Source: Deltaproteobacteria bacterium
GTDB lineage: Bacteria > Desulfobacterota > DSM-4660 > Desulfatiglandales > HGW-15
Direction: 5' to 3'
NCBI GenBank assembly: GCA_019308525.1
Contig: JAFDIC010000003.1
Location: 1 to 45,972 of the forward strand
Length of the DNA stretch: 45,972 nt
Notes under the pieces: generated by a model
What the model saw: only the letters and a program-made list of their open reading frames with translations
What the model was told of the DNA's origin: nothing
Databases searched by the model: none
Position numbers and translations under genes: made by a program
Part shown: piece after piece, positions 41,908-45,972 of the stretch
How the letters are laid out: each line of letters starts with the position of its first letter
How positions within the stretch are numbered: the stretch's first letter is position 1

Positions 41908-42678
41908 ATGGACAGCGGTTTTGAGACATTGATCTACGAGAAAGACGAGGAAGGCATAGCCTATGTAACGTTGAACAGGCCGGCAGCGCTAAATGCCTAT
42001 AACGTCCAGATGAGAGATGATCTCTACGAGGTTCTAACCGCCATAAGGGATGACGACGAGGTGAAGGTGGTGGTGTTCAAGGGCGCAGGGGAAAAGGCGT
42101 TCTGCGCAGGCGCGGACCTGAAGGAATTCCTCACCGCTCCCTCTCCGGCGATAGCACGCCAGGTCCGCTTCGCCCGGGATGTCTGGGGACTGTTTCTGGG
42201 CCTTCCCCAACCCCTGATTGCGGCCCTGCATGGGTATGTCCTGGGATCAGGCGTTGAGATGGCCCTGTGCTGCGACTTGCGAATCGCCTCACGTGACGCG
42301 AAATTCGGCTTACCGGAAATGGGTCTTGGCATCATCCCGGGCGCAGGAGGGACCCAGACCCTCCCGCGGACAATCGGCCGTTCAATGGCCATGGAGATGC
42401 TGCTTACCAACAGGTGGATAGATGCCGAGGAGGCCTACCAGTCTCGCCTCGTCAACATGGTCGTGCCCAGGGATGAACTCTTTCACAGGGTGAAAGGTGT
42501 TGCTGAGAAGATAGCATCTTTTGATCAAAGGGTGGTTCGGTATGCTAAAGAAGCGCTGAACAGGGGACTTGACCTGCCCCTGGTTGAAGGACTACGATTG
42601 GAAAAGGCATTGTTTTTGCGTTTGGTTATGACCCGTGACCTGAACGGTGCAAGCCATAGAACACGAATGGAGGCATAA
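41908..42678 (+). CDS. Enoyl-CoA hydratase (crotonase family)
   Basis: A 256-residue crotonase with both glutamates (LGSGVEMALCCD and FGLPEMGLGIIPGAGG) and the oxyanion motif FCAGADLKEF. It follows the divergent crotonase by 14 bp and precedes the first desulforedoxin-like gene by 6 bp, so all three likely share an mRNA. Expected reaction is hydration of a 2-enoyl-CoA; the pair suggests two successive steps on a ring- or chain-derived CoA ester. Confidence 0.92.
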   Translation: MDSGFETLIYEKDEEGIAYVTLNRPAALNAYNVQMRDDLYEVLTAIRDDDEVKVVVFKGAGEKAFCAGADLKEFLTAPSPAIARQVRFARDVWGLFLGLPQPLIAALHGYVLGSGVEMALCCDLRIASRDAKFGLPEMGLGIIPGAGGTQTLPRTIGRSMAMEMLLTNRWIDAEEAYQSRLVNMVVPRDELFHRVKGVAEKIASFDQRVVRYAKEALNRGLDLPLVEGLRLEKALFLRLVMTRDLNGASHRTRMEA

Positions 42679-42684
42679 AGGAAA

Positions 42685-42807
42685 TTGGCAAACAAGGTTG
42701 GAGAAAGATACGTGTGCAAGAAGTGTGGGGCTGAATTCATAGTGACCAGGGGCGGCAAAGGCACACTCAAGTGCTGTGGACAGCCCATGGAGATCAAGAA
42801 GAAATAA
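42685..42807 (+). CDS. Desulforedoxin-like protein 1
   Basis: A 40-residue protein with a TTG start after AAAGGAAA. Its sequence follows the desulforedoxin/desulfoferrodoxin N-terminal pattern: GERYVCKKCGAEF, then KGTLKCCGQPM. The four cysteines (C-x-x-C ... C-C) form a rubredoxin-type iron site. Such proteins pass single electrons or act with superoxide reductase. It is 6 bp after the crotonase gene, so it could be an electron carrier of the same pathway. Confidence 0.82.
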   Translation: MANKVGERYVCKKCGAEFIVTRGGKGTLKCCGQPMEIKKK

Positions 42808-42811
42808 CCTT

Positions 42812-42971
42812 TGATGGCTTCGTAGAAAGGCCCAAAACCGTCATGCCGGGCTTGATCCGGCATCCAGAAGACTTTGAAATTACTGGATTCCTGCTGGAGT
42901 TTATCCCGCACTTGAGATGCGGGGCAGGAATGACAGAAATGAGCACTTTCAACTTTTTACGAGTTCGTCAA
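42812..42971. repeat. 160-bp MITE-like repeat between the desulforedoxin genes
   Basis: The ends are imperfect inverted repeats: 42812-42829 against the reverse complement of 42954-42971, 13 of 18 bases matching. Inside is CGTCATGCCGGGCTTGATCCGGCATCCAG-like sequence (from about 42838), with the TGCCGG...CCGGCA palindrome of a common dispersed extragenic repeat, and later a GCGGGGCAGGAATGACAG segment. It has no coding capacity and separates two related small genes. Confidence 0.65.
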
Positions 42972-43017
42972 CCTTCAGAAGATAGATTTTTTGATACAGA
43001 TCGGGAGGTTTTTACAA

Positions 43018-43158
43018 ATGGCCCAACTAGGCAAGCGTTACAGGTGCGGGGTGTGCGGGGCGGAAGTGCTTTGCACGAAGGCAGGGGACGGGAACCCTGT
43101 TTGCTGCGACAAGGACATGGAGGTGCAGGAACCCAAACCCCTTCCCTCTTCCGATTGA
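43018..43158 (+). CDS. Desulforedoxin-like protein 2
   Basis: A 46-residue protein with an ATG start preceded by GGGAGG. It repeats the pattern of its neighbour: GKRYRCGVCGAEV, a GDGNPVCCDKDM core, and a short Pro-rich tail. Four cysteines in C-x-x-C and C-C arrangement indicate a rubredoxin-like iron centre. It differs from the first copy at many positions, so duplication is not recent. Role as redox carrier inferred. Confidence 0.82.
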   Translation: MAQLGKRYRCGVCGAEVLCTKAGDGNPVCCDKDMEVQEPKPLPSSD

Positions 43159-43225
43159 TACCCCAGGCATCCTCTTGGCAGAATTGATCAATGATTCATT
43201 CTTTGAGGGATGACGACTGGACCCT

Positions 43226-43888
43226 ATGCCCTTTGATCTGGCAAAAGAGGCTCTCATCGCTTCTGGTCTTGGGGACCAAAGACAGATCGCCCATTATCTG
43301 GCAAAGCTGGAACAGCTGCATTCGTTGTTCCTTGACTTTACCCGGGGAATAGGGTCATCTTCCCCAGTTGAAAAGGCAGAGAAACTTTTCCGGTTTCTAT
43401 GGAGAGAGAAGCCGTTCAGATACAAAAAGAACGGTCCCTTCAAGTTCCATACCGTGATCCGCAACCAGCTATCCAAGGATACCCTCGTGGTCGGGAATTG
43501 CCTTGGCCTGACGCTTCTTTACAACAGCCTTCTCCTAAAGCATAATATAGCTGCAAAGGCCCTGTACCTGGAAGACGCCTTTGGTGAAGGGCCTCACGTA
43601 TTAACGGTCATTGAAACGGGAGGCCTGATCCTGGATGTTGAGAACGTGCTGCCCTGGGGCTTCGGTTACAAGGGTCATATCGCAAATCATTACAGGGTTA
43701 TCTGGGATAACCGGGAACTGGTAGCGGACCTGTACCTCAGTATGGGGAACGAATTCTTCAACGAGTCGCATCTTGATGAGGCCGAGGCCGCCTATGAAAT
43801 GGCCCTTCGCCTGAATCCTCGCCATGAGAAGGCCCGCTTGAACAGGGTGATCCTCATGGACAAAAGGACCAGCGAAACCAGAGGGTAG
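43226..43888 (+). CDS. Transglutaminase-like / TPR protein
   Basis: A 220-residue cytoplasmic protein (no signal peptide). Cys92 (VVGNCLGLTLLYN), His124 (EGPHVLTVIE) and Asp137 (LILDVEN) form the transglutaminase/cysteine-protease-like triad. The C terminus (about 165-210) is a TPR-like repeat (EFFNESHLDEAEAAYEMALRLNP). The combination is that of the SirB1-type transglutaminase family, whose function is poorly known. The start is not marked by a clear SD. It stands between the desulforedoxin genes and the CoA-transferase. Confidence 0.78.
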   Translation: MPFDLAKEALIASGLGDQRQIAHYLAKLEQLHSLFLDFTRGIGSSSPVEKAEKLFRFLWREKPFRYKKNGPFKFHTVIRNQLSKDTLVVGNCLGLTLLYNSLLLKHNIAAKALYLEDAFGEGPHVLTVIETGGLILDVENVLPWGFGYKGHIANHYRVIWDNRELVADLYLSMGNEFFNESHLDEAEAAYEMALRLNPRHEKARLNRVILMDKRTSETRG

Positions 43889-44378
43889 GGATTTTCCCGG
43901 GCACCTGGCCAGGAACAGCTACTCCCCTCCGGGTGACAGGCGTCATGGACAGACAAAACCCCTCTGCGATGCCGCTTACGGGACCGGGGATCATCGGTTT
44001 CGCTTCTCCTAGAGGGGCCCATGCTGATGACATCCACACCACCCCCCTGTGGTTGTTACAAGTACAGAGGAACTGACGGATGGTGTGCCATTGCCACCTT
44101 CAAAGAGGACGAGCGCCTGGCCCTGGCAGGGCTTCAGGGCTTTATTTTCACATGAATTGTTGGATATTCAGGGATGAAAACATGCCGAGAATATCCTTGA
44201 CAACCAAAGGCACGCAAAATATTATTATCAAACGATCGTTAAGTCCCTGCGGCACCATTCCTGAAAAGAGAAAACCGATTGACCTGGCAGGGACTGTTCC
44301 CTTTTCGAAGAACGCCTTCCGGGCGAAGGCAGGCGCTCGCGAACGGGAAAAGAAAGACTGTAAGGCCTGGAGGTAATT
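43889..44378. other. Intergenic region upstream of CoA-transferase
   Basis: About 490 bases with no recognisable gene; short open frames here have no family resemblance. The region contains CCCCTCT...AGAGGGG (from about 43959 to 44016), a possible stem ending the previous transcript, and the CoA-transferase promoter at 44197-44240. Confidence 0.5.
44197..44240 (+). promoter_or_regulatory. Promoter with TetR-type operator, CoA-transferase
   Basis: TTGACA (44197-44202), exactly 17 bases, TATTAT (44220-44225), then the operator AAACGATCGTT (44230-44240) 4 bases later. This is the best sigma-70-like promoter of the set, 138 bp before the CoA-transferase ATG, and the operator spans the expected start site. 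Confidence 0.78.
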
Positions 44379-45707
44379 ATGAAAGACTGGGAGACTGAAT
44401 TCGAGAAAAAGTTGATCACTGCCGAGGAGGCTGCGCAGATGGTCAAACCCGGGGACAGGGTATCCTTTACCCTCGGGCGAGAAGCCTTCTCCATAGGGCT
44501 GGCTATTGCATCCCGCATAGGGGAGTTGCGTGATGTAAAGATATTTCAGCCCTTTCCCGGGTATGACTTCGGCTGGTATGAACCGGGCTGGGAGGAGTTC
44601 TTCCAGATCACCATCCTGATGCCGACTTCGGTCTCGCAACAAATGATAGACGAAAGGCGAGGAGATATTGAAATCAATGACATCCTGTGCTGGAGTGAGG
44701 GTACGCTCAAGGAATCCGATGTGGTAATTACAGAGGTCTCCCCTCCGGATGAAAAAGGGTTCTGTAGTTTCGGAGCAGCGCTCTGGAACAAGAAAAAGCA
44801 CATCAAGAATGCCAAGCTGGTCCTCGCAGAGATAAACGACCGACTAATAAGAACATATGGTGACAACTTCGTGCATGTTTCCGAGATCGACTATTTTGTT
44901 CCACACCAGGAATCAGGCGCGGTGACCTCCAGCGGAAGCCTGGGCGGCAGGGAGAAAAGGGAGCCTGCACAGTACATGAAGGACATTACACGTCACGTGT
45001 CGGAGCTCATCAGAGACGGAGATACAGTGCAGATCGGCATCGGCAGGGTCACAGAACGGCTGGTTGAACTCGGGCTTTTCGACGGAAAATCTGACATCGG
45101 ATGGTATTCAGAAGCCACTCCTCCGGGTGTTATCAGGCTGGTGCGGGAAGGGGTGATCAACGGCAAGAGGAAGACCCTTTTCCCCGGCAAGGTGATCGTT
45201 ACCACACTGGGTGGGGCGAGCAAGGAAGACATGGACTGGGCCAGCAACAACCCCCTCTTCTGGCTGGTCGAGGTAGACTTTCTCTGGGACGTAAGAAACA
45301 TCTCAGCAAACGACAATATGGTGACCATTAATCAAGCCCTCAGCATCGATCTCTCTGGCCAGGTGTCTGCGGAAAGCATAGGGCACAAGATCTTCAGCAG
45401 TGCGGGCGGGCAGACGGCCTTCGCATACGGGGCCCTCCTTTCCAGGGGCGGCAGAGGGATTACAATACTCCCATCCACGGCAAAGAAGCGGGACGGAAAA
45501 TTGACTTCAAGGATAGTTCCCGCCTTTGAGGCCGGAACAGCGGTCACCGTGACCCGCAACTGTGTTGACAACGTGGTGACGGAGTACGGGATCGCACGGC
45601 TCAGGGGCAAATCCCTGCGTCAGCGGTGTGAAGAACTCATTGCCGTGGCCCATCCTGACTTCAGGGATGAACTCCGCGAGGCGGCCAAAAAACTGTACTG
45701 GCCATAG
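44379..45707 (+). CDS. CoA-transferase (acetyl-CoA hydrolase/4-hydroxybutyrate CoA-transferase family)
   Basis: A 442-residue type I CoA-transferase of the Cat1/AbfT (acetyl-CoA hydrolase/transferase) family. The candidate catalytic glutamate is Glu245 in GWYSEATPPG, the position that bears the acyl-glutamyl/CoA intermediate. The C-terminal domain has FSSAGGQTAFAYGAL and GTAVTVTRNCVDNVVTEYG, typical of the family. GGAGG lies 6 bases before the ATG. It moves CoA from an acyl-CoA to a free acid. Since the ligase gene at 33837 is broken, this could be the working activation step. Its promoter carries the TetR-type operator. Confidence 0.92.
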   Translation: MKDWETEFEKKLITAEEAAQMVKPGDRVSFTLGREAFSIGLAIASRIGELRDVKIFQPFPGYDFGWYEPGWEEFFQITILMPTSVSQQMIDERRGDIEINDILCWSEGTLKESDVVITEVSPPDEKGFCSFGAALWNKKKHIKNAKLVLAEINDRLIRTYGDNFVHVSEIDYFVPHQESGAVTSSGSLGGREKREPAQYMKDITRHVSELIRDGDTVQIGIGRVTERLVELGLFDGKSDIGWYSEATPPGVIRLVREGVINGKRKTLFPGKVIVTTLGGASKEDMDWASNNPLFWLVEVDFLWDVRNISANDNMVTINQALSIDLSGQVSAESIGHKIFSSAGGQTAFAYGALLSRGGRGITILPSTAKKRDGKLTSRIVPAFEAGTAVTVTRNCVDNVVTEYGIARLRGKSLRQRCEELIAVAHPDFRDELREAAKKLYWP

Positions 45708-45726
45708 ATCTGCTTTTTTTTCGAGA

Positions 45727-45960
45727 TCAATGCGGAATACTGCCTCCAGGGAAAGGAGAAGGCTGCCTGCCCGGGACGATTTCTCCGTCCATGATGATCT
45801 TTACTACCCTGATGTCCTTTATCATTTTAGCCCTGCGGGAGTGGTCGAGAGTCTTCTTCTTTTTCCTTGACACATCTTCTTTCTTCACCGTAGACTTTTC
45901 TTGCCCATGATAAGTGCCTTGTCTTATCCTGTGATGGGCGTAACGGGTCGCAACGAACAA
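45727..45960 (-). CDS. Uncertain short open frame near window end
   Basis: A 77-codon minus-strand frame, rich in Lys and Arg. The stretch IRVVKIIMDGEIVPGRQPS resembles the C-terminal V-x-x-V-I-x-D-G-x-I-V pattern of amidohydrolases, so it may be the tail of a longer or decayed gene beyond the window rather than a separate protein. No SD is obvious. An 8-T run at 45714-45721 follows the CoA-transferase stop but has no good hairpin before it. Confidence 0.25.
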   Translation of the reverse strand: MFVATRYAHHRIRQGTYHGQEKSTVKKEDVSRKKKKTLDHSRRAKMIKDIRVVKIIMDGEIVPGRQPSPFPGGSIPH

Positions 45961-45972
45961 GACTCTTTTGTG

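Noticed and set aside
1..45972. CRISPR array, tRNA or rRNA genes, prophage genes
   Set aside because: No regularly spaced direct repeats, cloverleaf-like sequence with CCA end, rRNA-like stretch or phage structural gene was recognised.

Overview
The window reads as a chromosomal stretch of a strictly anaerobic bacterium, most likely a Desulfobacterota (former Deltaproteobacteria) sulfate reducer or syntroph. This is inferred from gene content, not from a marker gene: a tungsten-type aldehyde:ferredoxin oxidoreductase with polyferredoxins, three TRAP substrate-binding proteins, many CoA-thioester enzymes, two desulforedoxin-like miniproteins and a reductive dehalogenase. No rRNA, tRNA, CRISPR array, transposase or phage gene was seen.

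Layout. 1-3551 (+): end of a beta-oxidation operon (3-hydroxyacyl-CoA dehydrogenase tail, thiolase, acyl-CoA dehydrogenase, enoyl-CoA hydratase). 3653-6630 (-): TRAP transporter dctP-dctQ-dctM with a REP-like palindrome between P and Q. 7047-8761 (-): polyferredoxin plus FAD oxidoreductase. 8940-13528: TPR membrane protein, DedA protein, moaA, and an unusual short-chain dehydrogenase/radical SAM fusion. 13529-14106: no gene, but a 260-bp element bounded by perfect 21-bp inverted repeats. 14107-19103 (-): polyferredoxin, small zinc-ribbon protein, AOR, enoyl-CoA hydratase, TetR regulator, DUF2080-like miniprotein and GNAT acetyltransferase. 19504-26818 (-): peptide/nickel-family ABC importer with two tandem binding proteins. 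27100-28218 (-): HisC-like aminotransferase. 28433-32399 (+): hydantoin-racemase remnant, nitroreductase, dctP fragment, class III aminotransferase, nitrilase-family hydrolase. 32566-38519 (+): lone dctP, a CoA ligase broken by an in-frame TAA, and a second dctP-dctQ-dctM set. 38588-40360 (-): reductive dehalogenase rdhA and its small membrane partner. 40588-45707 (+): another dctP fragment, two crotonases, two desulforedoxin-like genes, a transglutaminase-like protein and a CoA-transferase.

The most interesting signal is regulatory. Six intergenic regions carry a near-palindrome AAACGATC(G/A)TT placed just downstream of a TTGACA-type promoter. The promoters face the AOR operon, the HisC-like gene, both related dctP genes, rdhA and the CoA-transferase. 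The only TetR gene in the window (14805-15431) lies downstream of the AOR genes and is the obvious candidate repressor. I infer one regulon joining uptake (TRAP), CoA activation or transfer, aldehyde/acid oxidoreduction, crotonase chemistry and reductive dehalogenation, perhaps for a halogenated organic acid. The rdhA product has no Tat signal and an in-frame stop just upstream excludes a longer N terminus, so it is predicted to work in the cytoplasm. Fragments of dctP and racemase genes, a stop-interrupted ligase and MITE-like repeats show that the region is being rearranged.
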